A DNA stretch of 44,037 bases from Rhizoclosmatium globosum (lineage: Eukaryota > Chytridiomycota > Chytridiomycetes > Chytridiales > Chytriomycetaceae). The notes beneath the pieces are model-generated. The model did no database searches, was not told the DNA's origin, and worked only from the letters and a program-made list of their open reading frames with translations. Location: assembly GCA_002104985.1 (NCBI GenBank), contig MCGO01000274.1:1-44037 (forward strand), given 5' to 3'. Below are positions 20,479-32,426 of the stretch, piece after piece. A program made the translations under genes and the position numbers. Positions within the stretch are counted from its first letter, which is position 1; every line of letters starts with the position of its first letter.

Positions 20479-23119
20479 TCAGTGCTTTCTGTTCAAAGAG
20501 CGAAGCTTCTCCATTACCAACTCCAGAGTCGCTTTCCTCTCTTGGATCTCCAAATGCTTACGAACTGATGGATTCTCATTTGCAAACTTAAGAATTTGCT
20601 GCCGGTTTAGGTCATAATAGAGCTTATTATCGACTTCCCTTGGTAGTTGGAAGAAGAATTCATTCAGCAACTCCACATATATGAACATCACAGCAGTATA
20701 AGTCAGTTTGTCTGCAAGAACTTCCATCAACGCTTCGGGACAACAAGACTTGTTTGTCGACACGGCGCATTGTCTTGAACGAAGAGCTCCAAGACGTCCT
20801 TGCAGTGTGGAGATGTGTTTCTGCAGCCTCAAGGCTTCACGAGCACTTGCGAACAACTTGGCATCTCGTTCAGACTCGATTCCAAGCTCAGCTGCAGTGG
20901 CGGGCCCTGCTTCAGGATCCTTTTCGTACTTGCGAATTTGATTGATGGCGTTACGCAGTCTGCGACGTCCAAAAGTTGACTTGATGGACTTAAGCTCGCT
21001 TTCATCAGATGCAAGAGTAGAATCAAGCAAAGCTGTTGCACGCTTCACTCCTTCTTGCCACTCTTGCTCGGAGCACTCAACTTCAAACTTGTACGGCTTA
21101 ATCGTATTTTCGACTTGGTCCACTGTTTGATCACAAGTTAGCACAACATAAAATGGGGACAAACAAAAGGTTCACCAGTCACATGGAACTTTGATCTCAA
21201 AATGTCATTGCTGAACTGGAGAATTTGAGCCCTGGCTTCTGGGTGATGAGCAAACTGGTCAGTTGAGAGAATATCCTCCATTTTTTGAAGTAATGTGTCG
21301 ATAACGAGCTGAACACTGGAGCGCCCAACACCACTTTTTGTCAAAGACGCAAAAGTCAAATCAAGGCGAGTAGCCCAAACAGGATCTGCGCAAATTTTTG
21401 GCAGCATTTGAATACGAGGATCGTTCCAGTACACTTCATCACAAATATCACGAATGCGATCCTCCAACATAGTACGCACAGCATCACGAACTTGAGGCTT
21501 GCCAAACTCTTTTGTGAACGCTTTAAAACGAGTTTTCAAACTGTCCATGGCCTCTGCGACGTAAGACTCTGGTGATATCTTTTGGTCATTGTAGTGAACC
21601 TTGAACTGGTAGCGAGCATCATCCAGTTCTTTCTCAACTTGATCCACGATACGATAGAGTCCTTTTCCCATATGTTCCTCGAGGACTTTCATCAATCGGT
21701 TGCGTAAAACTGGAGTTCCGACAGAGGCATTTGCATTCTTAAACTCTGGATGACTCTTGAAATACGATTCTTCTGCACGAATTAAAGCCTGTCCTGGACC
21801 ACTTGAGGAACCTTTACAGACAACACCGATATACCCAAGTTGGAGAGGAAAATCAGGGTTCTTGAGCTTTGCGACAGCATCATTTGGGTCGACGAGATCC
21901 ATTTTGGTGAGGACACCAATTGTGCGATTTCCATAAGGATCCACTTTGCGACTGGCACGTAATGCCTCAGAGTTAGCAAGATCGACGTCAGCTGCACAAA
22001 CAGCCAAAATAATGTTGTTTTCTTTGATATACAAATCACAAAGGTCGGCGATTTTTTGCTTGAGAGTTGGTGGTTGATGACGGCTGTGAATCTGGATATA
22101 ACCAGGCAAGTCAACCAGAGTCAAATCAGGAACATTGGGAGAGTAAATTCTGAGTTCAATTGGACTAGATGAAACGCATTCAGATTCAGGGACAGCTATT
22201 ACACAGTTAGATAATTTCAATTGTCTCTTCGTGGCTACAAACCTAAATTGAGATCAGTCAAAGTTTTTTGAATCTTTCTGAAATCGCTAATCTTTCCAAG
22301 TCCGAGCTGAGGAAATTCACCATACTCTTCTTTTGAGTTTTCAGAGTGAATAAGAGTCAACTCTATAGGTCGACGGGTGACCATATTAGATCCTCTGTTA
22401 ATAGTTAAAACCAACTTGAGACACAAAATGGTTTCTTACTTTGGAAGAAACTCATGACCGACAATGGCTTCAAGAACTGAACTTTTTCCAGAGCTTTGAG
22501 AGCCAACCACAACGATACTGGGGAGTTGGAGGTTGGAGTTATTGTTGACAGTTTTGAGGAGGTTGCGCACTTCGATCAACTTCTTGGTCAAAACCATTAG
22601 GTCTTGGTCAGGAGGACTCATTGAGTTTCCAGGAACGCCCTTTCCGGCAGACGACGCCTTGTTGACGACAGGAGTAGGGTCTTGCATAGCTTGGAAGTTT
22701 CTAACCCCATCAGCATCAGGACCAGCGAGGGCAGGAGAGTCCTTCCAACCAGGCAAAGCAGTGACATCAATAGTTGGCAGCTCGATTGATGGCAGTTCGG
22801 GTATTTTCACACCAGAGAGATCAATTGAGGCCATCCAATCCTTTGCCTGGCCCAGGGAGTCACGCAGCCAGTCAGGAACAGCCTTCTGAACGTTTTCTAG
22901 CACACACCGTTAATTGGAAGGGAAGGAAAGGGAGTGGCGCAAACCATCGACTTTGTACGCCGTGTATCCAGCAGCACCAGCCCCAATGCCCAATAATCCA
23001 AAAGTCCAGCGGACCGCCGCAAAGCCGGCCCGCGGAATAAACAAGATCCCGCGGCGTTGATCGAGTCGCATCTGCGGAGAGCGCAGGAGGGGGCGCCGTG
23101 CAAATCGAGTGACGAGCAT
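20479..23119 (-). CDS. MGM1: Mgm1/OPA1-type mitochondrial inner-membrane dynamin GTPase
   Basis: Exons are 23119-22945, 22896-22440, 22394-22243, 22195-21176 and 21122-20479, with introns of 45-53 bases; the model gives 815 residues (yeast Mgm1 is about 900). The N-terminus is Arg-rich without acids ([20 protein letters not shown]), a matrix-targeting signal, followed by one membrane segment at about 38-55 ([16 protein letters not shown]). The GTPase domain has the P-loop GSQSSGKSS (about 190), [16 protein letters not shown] switch I, DLPG and TKMD. The block [13 protein letters not shown] is close to Mgm1 rather than to other dynamins. Family role: fusion of mitochondrial inner membranes and cristae shape, with a membrane-bound long form and a short form released by rhomboid protease. 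Oddity: I see no second hydrophobic segment between residues 56 and 185, where rhomboid normally cuts. The gene diverges from DCN1 with only 71 bp between start codons. Confidence 0.95.
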
Positions 23120-23190
23120 GCCACGTTGATTTGAATGATTTGTGTGAGAAAAAAGACACCAGACGCACGAGCATCAACTCCCCTTGAGTC
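23120..23190. promoter_or_regulatory. Shared divergent promoter of MGM1 and DCN1
   Basis: The two start codons face away from each other across 71 bases. Both 5' untranslated regions and promoter elements must fit here or overlap the opposing gene. I see no TATA box. Co-regulation is an inference. Confidence 0.6.
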
Positions 23191-24334
23191 ATGAACGGTC
23201 CACAGAAGGAGAAGGCAAAACAATTTGCTTCATTCACTGGCGCCGAGTATGATATTTGATATTTGACTGGCATCTTGAATGTTACTCATGCCTAACACGT
23301 ACTGGATTAGTGAAAAGACAGCCGCTAAGTACCTCACAGCCGCTGGTAAGGCCACATCTCACCATCAATAACGATCATGCAACCAATCTTCCTGTACTTG
23401 ATTCAGGATGGAAACTTGAACAAGCCTGTGACCAGTATTTCCAAGACCAGAGTGCCAATCCAAGCAAGAGTAAAGCGTCTACCTCTACAACCTCAAAATC
23501 TGGCGATAAAGCCAAAATAGGCAAGCTATTCGATATTTACAAAGGTATGGAACTTAAGACTGTGCTTTACCTCCTTCTTACTCATTTCGAAGAGATGGAC
23601 GAAGATATCATTGGTGTAGAGGGAACTGAGGTGTGTGTTTCTATACTGTAAATTGTGTTTTCATCCCTTAATTCTTGGGGTATCAGAAACTGTGTCAGGA
23701 TCTTGAAGTCGATCCAACGGAAGCGGTTACGCTGGTGCTTGCGAACCACTTAAAATGTGAGAACATGTGCGAATTCAAAAGAAATGGATGGGTTGACGGA
23801 TGGTCTAAGCTGGGGTGAGTTGTTCATGGTTTTCTTCGTTTGTGTTCTGGCAAACAACCTTACAATCTTCAGATGTGAAACAGTCGAAGATATGAAGAAA
23901 GCAGTAGTGGATATGAGATCGGAGCTCGATGATCCTACCAGATTCAGGGAATTGTACATCTACACTTTCAACTTTGCTAAGGCAGAAAACCAAAAGAGTC
24001 TGGGTATGTTCTGTCTAGGAAAGTTATGTGACTGACTTGCCCGTAAAGACAAGGACACAGCTATCGCGTTTTGGCAGCTCCTGTTTTCAAACAAGTACAA
24101 GTATATTGATCTGTGGCTCGAATTCCTTGAAGACCACAAGAACGCCATTTCAAGAGACACGTGGATCCAGGTGAGTTCCGTTTCGTTTACATCGCGTTGG
24201 TATTAAAAAGCTCCTGTACTCAGTTCTTGGATTTCACCCAGAAGTATTCCACCAATTTGGAAGGATATGAAGACGATGGAGCTTGGCCAGTCCTCATCGA
24301 CGAATTTGTGGAATTCGTTCAAGAGAATGAATAA
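23191..24334 (+). CDS. DCN1: DCN1-like protein, cullin neddylation E3 (UBA plus PONY domain)
   Basis: Seven exons: 23191-23246, 23311-23345, 23407-23630, 23687-23814, 23873-24003, 24049-24170 and 24224-24334, giving 268 residues, a normal Dcn1 length. Residues 1-45 form a UBA domain, assembled from three exons (FASFTGADEKTAAKYLTAAG, then WKLEQACDQYF). A Ser/Lys linker follows. From about residue 75 the potentiating-neddylation domain runs to the end. It carries an EF-hand-like start (LTHFEEMDEDIIG) and the C-terminal signature EDDGAWPVLIDEFVEF, which contains the acidic patch that contacts cullins. Family role: scaffold E3 that helps Ubc12 attach Nedd8 to cullins, activating SCF-type ubiquitin ligases. 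A possible AATAAA poly(A) signal lies at 24351. The gene converges on the complex III hinge gene. Confidence 0.95.
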
Positions 24335-24436
24335 GGAAAGAAGGGGAAACTGAATAAATGGTGTAAAGAGTCAGGCATCATATATTGGATTTGGTTTCAA
24401 TCAATGTCTGAACTTCGGCGGGAATATGTAATTGAA

Positions 24437-24911
24437 TTACTTGAGTTGCTTGAAAAGCTGGGGGGCAGCCTATCATAGAAGGTGTGAGTGTAATGTTTCA
24501 CTTCCTGAATGCTCAACGGAGTACTTACGCAATGGTCAACACACTCCTGATATGCGAAATTTTGAAGTAGGAGGTAATGTAATGGAGGAATTATATCAGC
24601 GATTGAATCAGAGCAAGTTTGCAATCGAACAGACCATCAACTCGAAGAATTCTTCCACGCAGTTCTGCTCCTCGCCCGCCTCGACTCTTTCGCCACAAGC
24701 AGCCAACTTCTCCTGGAAAGAGTGACAGTGGTGGGATTCGGCGCAAGCTGTTGCAGTGGTTTTCATTTTTTAGTTGATCATTGACTGAAAAGAGCTGGGT
24801 GGGACAGTAAAAGCTCACGAACGACGCTGGTCGCTGGTCTTTCTTGCACTGCCCTGTACAAGGATAGGCTGACAATATACCTTCTTCGATCTGTGGTTTT
24901 GGGTCCTCCAT
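24437..24911 (-). CDS. QCR6: Ubiquinol-cytochrome c reductase hinge protein (complex III subunit, Qcr6/UQCRH)
   Basis: Exons are 24911-24881, 24747-24635, 24546-24529 and 24469-24437, giving 64 residues. The core ACAESHHCHSFQEKLAACGE, then EEQNCVEEFFELM, ECVDHC and AAPQLFKQLK, is diagnostic: paired cysteines in a helical hairpin and the LMxCVDHC block. The third exon is only 18 bases. It was chosen because a one-residue spacer (LM-E-CVDHC) matches the family. Role: an acidic subunit on the intermembrane-space side of the bc1 complex that assists cytochrome c docking. It is shorter at the N-terminus than most relatives, with only a short acidic start (MEDPKPQIEE). The first intron is long for this genome (133 bases), so a small missed exon is possible. 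Confidence 0.9.
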
Positions 24912-25119
24912 TTCTCTTCTTTCTGTTGACGTTTTCAGAGCAAAAGCGAAAAATCCTATCCCTCACTGCATTTGCATCCCCACTCTGGAACGCAGCTGGT
25001 ATGTCGACCTAACATGTACCTCCAAGGCAGTCATGTATTACTGCTTGAAGCTGGCTCCAGCCACTTCTTGCACTATTTCACAGACACTAAACTGCATACA
25101 ACAGAATATTTTTATTCCA
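24912..25119. promoter_or_regulatory. Divergent intergenic region, hinge protein / TIA1-like gene
   Basis: This region of 208 bp lies between the start codons of the minus-strand hinge gene and the plus-strand RNA-binding protein gene. It must carry both promoters. No clear motif was picked out. Confidence 0.5.
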
Positions 25120-26896
25120 ATGACCTCAGCAACAGACACAGCCTCAACCGAGACTCTGATTCAGAGTCAGGAACCTCAACTTCATCAGCAATCTACGTGC
25201 AAGCTGGTTCGTGCAATGTGTTGTTAGATGGGCATCTTTTGCCACCTCTCAATCAAATTGTAATATATCACTATCCAGTATGTTGGCAATTTGGATCCGC
25301 GTGTCGATGAGCCCTATCTTCATCAACTTTTCAATCTTGATGCCACCGCCGACTTGATAGAGTCTGTGAAGATAATTGTGAGTTGAAGTGTCTACAACCC
25401 TGGTCTCAGTCAATCACTTTTGGATTCTTGTCGCAAGGGCCAAATCGAATGTTCTGACTATGTCAAACTGAGACTTCTATGACATTTCCTGCGTGTGGAG
25501 ATTTACATTAACTGATTCTTTATCAGCCGCAACCCACTGGAGTATATTATGGGTTCGTTGAATTTAGAGACGCGCAGCATGCAGAGAACGCTATCCAACT
25601 CTTAAACGGGAAGAGAGTATTCAATAACGTGAGCACTGATTATCGAACCTTTGATTCTCATGGCTTGTATAGGATATTCGCGTGAACTGGGCCTTTACAG
25701 GCAGTACTAGCAGAGAAGAACTAGCGACTCATGCTCACATTTTTGTTGGTGACTTGGGGTCTGAAATTACCGACCAATTATTGGCGAAAGCCTTCAGTGC
25801 GTTTGGAGCATTGTCGTAAGTTCTGCCATACATTTACATCGGTTTGACTTTGAATTCACAAAGCGACGCTCGAGTCATGTGGGACCCAGCATCAGGCAAA
25901 TCGCGTGGATATGGTTTCGTTGCATTTAAAGATCGTGCGGTATGGGTTAAATTGAAAGCTTAACCAGCAGCTGAAATTGTGCAGGATGCCGAGCGCGCCA
26001 TCAATGCTATGAATAACGAATGGCTGGGCAGTCGTGCTGTGCGTGTCAACTGGGCGAATCAGAAATCCCAAGGGCTCAGCCACCATCACATTAATAACAA
26101 CTTCAATAGCATCAAGCATGAGAATCACGCTCGTAATGGTGAGTACTTAAAGTTTTGTTCAGCATCTAATTTTCAATTTAATAGGTATCCCAAAGGAGGC
26201 CACATCGCTCGAAGCCGTTATGGCGCAATCTCATATTTATAACACAACTGTATACATTGGCAATATTACTCCTCACACCTCGCGTAAGACCTTGTGAGCT
26301 CTGTGTTGCTCTAATTCAACTTTACCTTTGAAAGAGATTGACATTGCCCCTCTGTTTTCTCAATTTGGATTCATCCGTGAACTCCGCCTTCAGTCTGAAA
26401 AAGGATTTGGATTTGTGAAGTAAGATCAAGTGCTTATCAATAATTTATTGAGACTTTCGCACAGGCTTGATACACACGAAAATGCTGCCATGGCCATATT
26501 TTCGTTAAACGGTTACGCTTTGCATGGGCGTCAGATCAAGGTCAGTTGATGGAATCTTAACAGCAGACACTCAAAATGTTTTACCAGTGTTCGTGGGGCA
26601 AGGAACGTATGCCGGACATAAATGGCTTCCACCCTATGAACATGCAAAACTTTGTTTATCCTCAGCCTCCAGTGCAATGGTACTTTCCTCAAGGAGGTAA
26701 TCTTTATTTCATGGGTGTCTGTCGTTCTGACTTTTCTTCAGACCAAAATGGAGCTCAAGGGATAATGCCACTTGTTGCTGCTGGTCCTCCGACCTATGAT
26801 CCGGCTGGGGCTGTTTATGCCGCAGGAGCTTCGCCAAATCAGCAACAATATTGGGAAACCAGCCAGCAAAACCAATTGGCAAACGGCTACTATTAA
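25120..26896 (+). CDS. PUB1: TIA1/PUB1-family RNA-binding protein with three RRM domains
   Basis: Eleven exons: 25120-25206, 25279-25377, 25527-25628, 25673-25815, 25864-25939, 25985-26138, 26185-26283, 26335-26419, 26465-26540, 26588-26696 and 26742-26896, giving 394 residues. RRM1 begins at KLYVGNLDPRV and includes YYGFVEF. RRM2 begins HIFVGDLGSEI and includes GYGFVAF and RAVRVNWANQK. RRM3 begins TVYIGNITPHT and includes GFGFVKL and IKCSWGKER. A Gln/Pro/Tyr-rich tail follows (NQQQYWETSQQNQ), typical of TIA1, TIAR and yeast Pub1. Family role: binding of U-rich RNA, splice-site choice, mRNA stability and stress-granule assembly. Ten introns in 1.2 kb of coding sequence make it one of the most intron-dense genes here. 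An AATAAA lies at 26978-26983, less than 30 bp from the stop of the converging SNF4 gene. Confidence 0.95.
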
Positions 26897-27004
26897 AGAC
26901 GATGTGATTCAGGACTATAGACTGGTAGCTGTTGTTGGTCTAAATTATGTTGGGAAAGGGAAATGATGACGGCGACAAATAAATCAATTCCGGCTTTATT
27001 TCTG

Positions 27005-28446
27005 TCAGCTTTTTAGCAAGCATCGTAGAATATCGGATCTGCCATATGTTAATCAACATTTAAAAAAGGACAGGCAGCGCGGACTTACAATGATAAAATT
27101 CCTTTGCACATATCATCCTCAAGGACAATGAAGCGATGGACAGTCATCCTGCGAATTGTGTCGAGAATATTTCCAATGTTTTCATCGAGCGAACAAGTGT
27201 GAATTCCAGCGAATTCCTGCACAAATGAAATTAGTGTTATATCTACAATCAAACTCAACAAACCGTCGATCGCCCAGCGAGAGCCTGACTAAGCGGAATG
27301 CTTAAATCCGTTGAACTTCCCTCCTTCGTAAGCAAAAGTATATCATACTTTTCGTAAATATCAATAAAAAGACCTGTTGTTCATGGTAAAAAGTCTGAAT
27401 TACTTGAAAGCGACGATGTACAGACCATTTTCATCTTGAATTGGAACCGCGGATATCTTGTCGTTTACAAACATATTGAGGACCGTGATAAGAGGAGTAT
27501 CTGGTCCAGCCGTTTTAAGGTTCTTGTAAGTTCCCAACCCAAGTTCACGAAGAGTTTTCTTCGCCAAAGGTATGTCTTGGCACTATATTGTTGTCAGGAC
27601 CTCGTTCCTTCTCATCTGTTGCCTTACATTTTCGGCTATGTAGCGAAGAATCTTGAATTCTGTGACGACCGACACGATTACTTCCACATTTTGCGTATCA
27701 TCTACTAGTGGGAGACGATATAGATGATTTTCGAGCAAAATACGACTAGCTGTGAGAGCAAAATTGAGTATGTTTCGTGATAGAAATAGGAACCACCTTC
27801 ATAGAGCGATTGGAGAGGGTGCAAAGAGATAGTTGGAACATCCACTCCGCTCTTCGACTGTAAAGCTTCGAATAGGAGTTAAGATCCTGTCATTCGATTA
27901 AAAACGTACCTTTCAAACTTCGAATAGTAAGTCCCTCCAGATCCTGCATCGCTTCCTCTAAAGATGAATTATAGAAATAGTGTCTACGGAATGTATCAGC
28001 TCAGAGTATATGATACAGGGCCAACATACAGGAGTAAATTGATAAAGTCGGTCACTAGTGAAAAAAGGTTAGTAGAATCTCAGACAACAACTCAGTAACA
28101 CACCTGTAAACATTCCCACAAATTGTTGAGTTGTTGCGTCCCAAAGAGGAGCCGACTGTACTCCTAATATGCACAATACAGGTCAAAGACACCCAGTCCA
28201 AACACAGAGGACGTTTCCACATACCATGCTGTACAAGAACCGTCAACGCATGCCTAACTTTCATTCTTGTTTCGAAGACAACAAGCTTGGATGACACTGA
28301 ATATGATTGAATGGTAAGCCACTTTACAATCGGAGTCAGGGGATAAAGTAGGGCAGCTGCCACTGATTCATCGCAAGACAATCATCATTACCAGGGATCA
28401 TCGAATAACATGATGTGGCTCGTAGCCGGTCTGCCACTGTCCCCAT
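27005..28446 (-). CDS. SNF4: AMP-activated protein kinase gamma subunit (Snf4 type)
   Basis: Eleven exons: 28446-28392, 28296-28225, 28163-28104, 28054-28030, 27983-27910, 27859-27797, 27749-27628, 27582-27426, 27373-27264, 27216-27089 and 27038-27005; they sum to 299 residues, close to other gamma subunits. Four CBS repeats can be followed. CBS1: SSKLVVFE, ALTVLVQHG, SAPLWDATTQQFVGMFTVTD. CBS2: PTISLHPLQSLYE, HLYRLPLVDD, VVTEFKIL. CBS3: TPLITVLNMFV, ISAVPIQDENG, IDIYEKYDI. CBS4: GIHTCSLDENI, VHRFIVLEDD, GILSLSDIL. Role: the regulatory subunit that binds AMP/ADP/ATP and activates the SNF1/AMPK kinase under energy stress, in cytoplasm and nucleus. The N-terminus is short (MGTVADRLRATSCYSMIP). 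The gene lies 114 bp downstream of VPS18 on the same strand. Confidence 0.94.
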
Positions 28447-28560
28447 TTTTACAAAGTTGAAGTAAACAAAAGAAAAGGAAAAGTACGTTATTTCTTTCAA
28501 TTATCACAAAACAGAAAGAGCAAAATCATCTGATCAGGAGGTTAATAGGCGAAATTCAGT

Positions 28561-31500
28561 TTATATTAACGTGCCTTCAAATGGGAGCGTTACCGCCTTC
28601 ACCATTATATCGTTACAAAGAGGACATTCGCTCGAGAGTTCGTTTTCAAACTCGTCCTTCAAACGATTTAGTGAAGCATACATAAGGGTGTTTTCAAACC
28701 TTTACTCCAGAAGTATCTGTGCGCCTTGCAGCTGACTGATCCAATCGATTTTTCAACTGGACCAAATGTGCTCTCCGTGAGCTGTTGGCATTCTCCAGAA
28801 GCTACAATAGATTTAGTTACAGTACGTCATGTTACAAGCTACTATACCATATTCGTCAAACAGTCAGAATGAAAAACATGTTTGCATGGAAACACTAAAA
28901 ATTGTCTTGTTAAGAGAGACAGCTGACACAATGAGCACTGTTCGGTCATATGTATCACAATGTTTCGATTCTTCAGATTTTGAATATCTTTGCGAATGTT
29001 TTCCGCACTGACAGTTGCTTCATCCATGTCTTCTTTCAACTGTTCGATATGATCGTTGTATTCCTCCAGCGCAGCACAAAGATCTGCCTTGAATTCATCG
29101 ATGACGACGAAATCAGGAAAGAAGGGCAATATGTCTTCAATACGCAGCAAATCACATTGCTTCAAAAAATCGATGGCCCTAATTCATATTCACGTCAGAT
29201 AGGGATATCAATAGGTCAGTACTAACTGCTTGATGTCTTTCTTTTCGTCGACAACGTGTCTCGCAATTTTCAGCCACAGCTTCTTACGTAGAATTTCATC
29301 ATCGATTGGTTTATCCGCGTTGATTTGCGCCAGTTGTAAATCTTGGTTCTAGGATGCACGAATAAGTATCTTCCAGCGCGTTAAAACTTAAATCACCTTT
29401 AAAGCCAGGTCGACTGCTTGTTCAAACAAACCCAACTTTGAGTATATAAAAATACTGGATTTCACCAGTCCTTCTTTCATGCAGAGTCGCAACGCATATT
29501 GGACATCATAATGAGATTCTTCATCCTGAAGAATGATTAGTCTGCTATTGACAACGAAATGAAATGAAAAACCTGAGACGTTAAAAATCCAAGCAAACCG
29601 CGCTCCTCTTCAGCAATGGCAGATGAGACGTAAAGAGACAGTAAATAGTTATGAATAGAAGCATCGGTATTTCCCAGGCGTTCAATGACATAATTCAAGT
29701 ATCTAACAGCCTGATTCTAAAAACATACTTATTAATCGCGTGTAAGTCGTTTCGATGAGCTCACATATTCATCCCCTTTCTTTAACTGTATAGTTTCGTA
29801 CTTAAGAAGTGCAGGGAGGAGGTTTTTCGGGTCCAGTCCAGGACGCTGAATCCAGCTATTAATCAAGTCGACTGGAATTGCTTCAATAAGAATGGCGGAA
29901 TATTTGTAAAAAAGGGCATCCAAGTTCTAATCAGAAGAAATCAGTTTGGAAAACCAGTTTTGTAAATTAAAAACCTGTCTCTTTAGAATATCAAGAGCTT
30001 TCATCCATTCTTTCTTCGAGATCCAGTGATTTAGAACCCGCTCATAATCACCAATTTCGCCTTAAACAAATAAGAAGCAGTAATCACAAGCGGATCTCAC
30101 TCACCCGCAAGAAAAAGCATTTCCTGTGTTCTCCCATGACTGGAAAAAAGTATAAACGCCCCTTCTATGTCAATGACTGTCTGCATTGCAACGTAAGTAA
30201 TCGCAAAATAAACTCTTATTACCTTATTGGCGGACACAAACTGCTGCAGTTCTTCTCGCAGAGCTTTTGTATCACTATCAACAACTGAAGCTGACAGCTC
30301 ATTTTGTTCGTTATACAGAGAAGCATTGGCTGCGGTCAACTTTGTTTCTGAAGAATCCAACTCATGAACCAACAACTCCAATAACCTGAAAATTTGGTTA
30401 AAAACAAATGCAAAGCCTACAATATTCATTACCACATGGATAAAATCGTTCTTTGCGTTTGTTTCTGTAAGATTTGTTACAAATCGAAGTACCCTCATTA
30501 CTTCACTTACTTCAGAGTTCAGGTTCTCCAGTTTTTTCAGCAGAAATTGCTTGAGTGCTCCGTTTTCATTCAAACTGATGAACCGAAGTGCAATTTCTTC
30601 AAATGAGAGACACTGTGACTGAGCAAAGTAAGTAGCAGCAAGACGGTATCGTTTTTCAGAAAAGTAATATTCTGCTTGCGCTGTTATCACACGGTCGCGC
30701 TCAGATTCAGTTTTGGTGAAAGTGAGGGCAGTGTCAAAGTTTTTCCGAGAAAGATAAAACCTCCAAACGTCTCGATCTTCATCTGTGATAATAATTTCAT
30801 AGACGGCAAGATTGGTATGCAGCCAATACGTTTCCTTCAATTCGTCTACAGCCTGGAAAACAAATATGAATTACGTGCTTGGACAAGATTTTCTTTGTTT
30901 ACCATTGCCAAAATGAATTCATTTTCGTCCTATTATATCCGATTAGATGATTGGAGAGCTCATAGATTTAAACATACCAATTCAAATCGTTCCTCAAACA
31001 CCAAATCATTCGTGAGAGAAGAAACAGCTTGAACTCGATCTGAGTACAAAATAATGTAGTGAAATGCAGTGACGGTGACCGAGAGGGGACTGCCTGCGTC
31101 CATGGATGGTAACCTGAAATCTATAGTTAGGAATGGGTCTAATCAAGGGGTACACGAACGGATGTATCTCAGCATTAGCGATAATTGAATCTGATTGAGT
31201 GTGTAACGATTGAAAGTGACCAGAGTAGATTCCAGGCTCTAAATCAATAAATAAACAAGTGCGAAATTGAATTCAATGTGTACCTGTCAACCAAACAAAC
31301 TTTTTATGGATCAAACCTTGTCCATCTTCAAGAGGTACAGACCAAACATGAATAGAATCATCGCGGATTGTTGGTAGCTCTTGGAAATCTGAAGGAGTTT
31401 GAGGAAAGCAAATCTTCAAGCGAGAAACTAACTTGACGAAGTGTCAGCCAGACTAAATATGTTCGCAAACCCTCCCGCTTCAGCACTCTCAAAGGCTGTT

Positions 31501-32276
31501 CCGATAAATTGGTACAAGCGATTGGGGGTGTTAAGCACCACAGCAAATCTGTTGGTATAGTTCGAGAGTTTGAGTCTTCGAATTCCAAGAACGGGAAGGT
31601 CTTCCGGCATTGTAAAGATCTAAATCTAATTGTTGGTATAAAATTACTGAAATGAAGTATATACCTGTTGAAAGTGGCGTTCTTCCTTCCTGAAATAGTC
31701 GTCCGTTGCCTGTAACTCTGCTTCATAAATATGGCCCTGGCGTGACCCAATCAGAATGAGTCCGGTGTTGGAATCAGGTTGATTGCGAATTGGGTTTGCC
31801 CATGCAATTGATTCAATGAGGATGCCCTAGGTTTTTACAACATCAGAAGGAAAGGAGCGTTAAAACCACATCCACCTTAAATTTGGAAAGGATCTTGGGC
31901 TTCTTCCAACCACGATAGAGATAGTAATTATCGCCGAGTTCTGTTGATATGATGAGGTGACGCGCCAGGGGATCAAGGAACAGCTTCCGAATCGCATCGG
32001 TCTTCACCCTGACAGGCACCTCGATTTCTAAAGCCACGTCAGCAATCCTGTTTCTGAGTGTTTCTGAGTGTCTCGAGTTAGCGCACCTTCGATGGATTGC
32101 GTCTGTCCCAAGTCAATCCAAAAGAGCCACTGTTGCTGCGCGGCAAGGGCAACGACCATAAAGTTGTTTGCGACGGCGACGGCGACGAGTGTTCCGGGAA
32201 ACGAAAACTGGACGCGGTCGAGCGCAAACATGTTGTTGTTGTTGCTGATGCCGCCGGCCTTGGAACGGGCAAGCAT
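28561..32276 (-). CDS. VPS18: VPS18 (Pep3), RING subunit of the HOPS/CORVET tethering complexes
   Basis: Twenty exons: 32276-32087, 32027-31876, 31826-31665, 31619-31433, 31388-31284, 31238-31154, 31113-30978, 30929-30903, 30852-30511, 30464-30433, 30385-30223, 30180-30105, 30060-29975, 29926-29765, 29716-29573, 29525-29397, 29348-29227, 29178-28848, 28801-28706 and 28656-28561. They total 940 residues, the normal size. The N-terminal propeller shows KLFLDPLARHLIIS and NYYLYRGWKKPKIL. The middle is the clathrin-like helical region (LENLNSEKQTQRTILSMW, GDYERVLNHWI). The C-terminus is a split RING: CSLCQLSLLTRQFLVFPCKH with HSDC, then ECPLC. Role: core of HOPS/CORVET on endosomes and vacuole, driving Rab-dependent tethering and fusion. 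Exons of 27 and 32 bases are present. A short Asn run (NNNN) follows the start. Confidence 0.96.
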
Positions 32277-32426
32277 CGTTCCACCCGCTAGTCATGGCTG
32301 TCAGAGGACATTCGAAACATGTATTGAATGCATACCACTGCCGACTGCGGGACCAGTTGTTCGCGGTGCATGGAATTCGTCAAATAGATCCATCGTTGTT
32401 TGTGGAATGAAACAAAGAAAGAAGAA

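Noticed and set aside
27797..27867. An SNF4 exon using the acceptor after TTCGAAG at 27868
   Set aside because: It puts the conserved PTISLHPLQ block out of frame. The acceptor TTTACAG at 27860 restores both phase and similarity.
30433..30511. Reading VPS18 straight through 30385-30511 as one exon
   Set aside because: The frame is open, but the family sequence (KQTQRTILSMWLLELLVHEL) appears only if two introns are removed around a 32-base exon.
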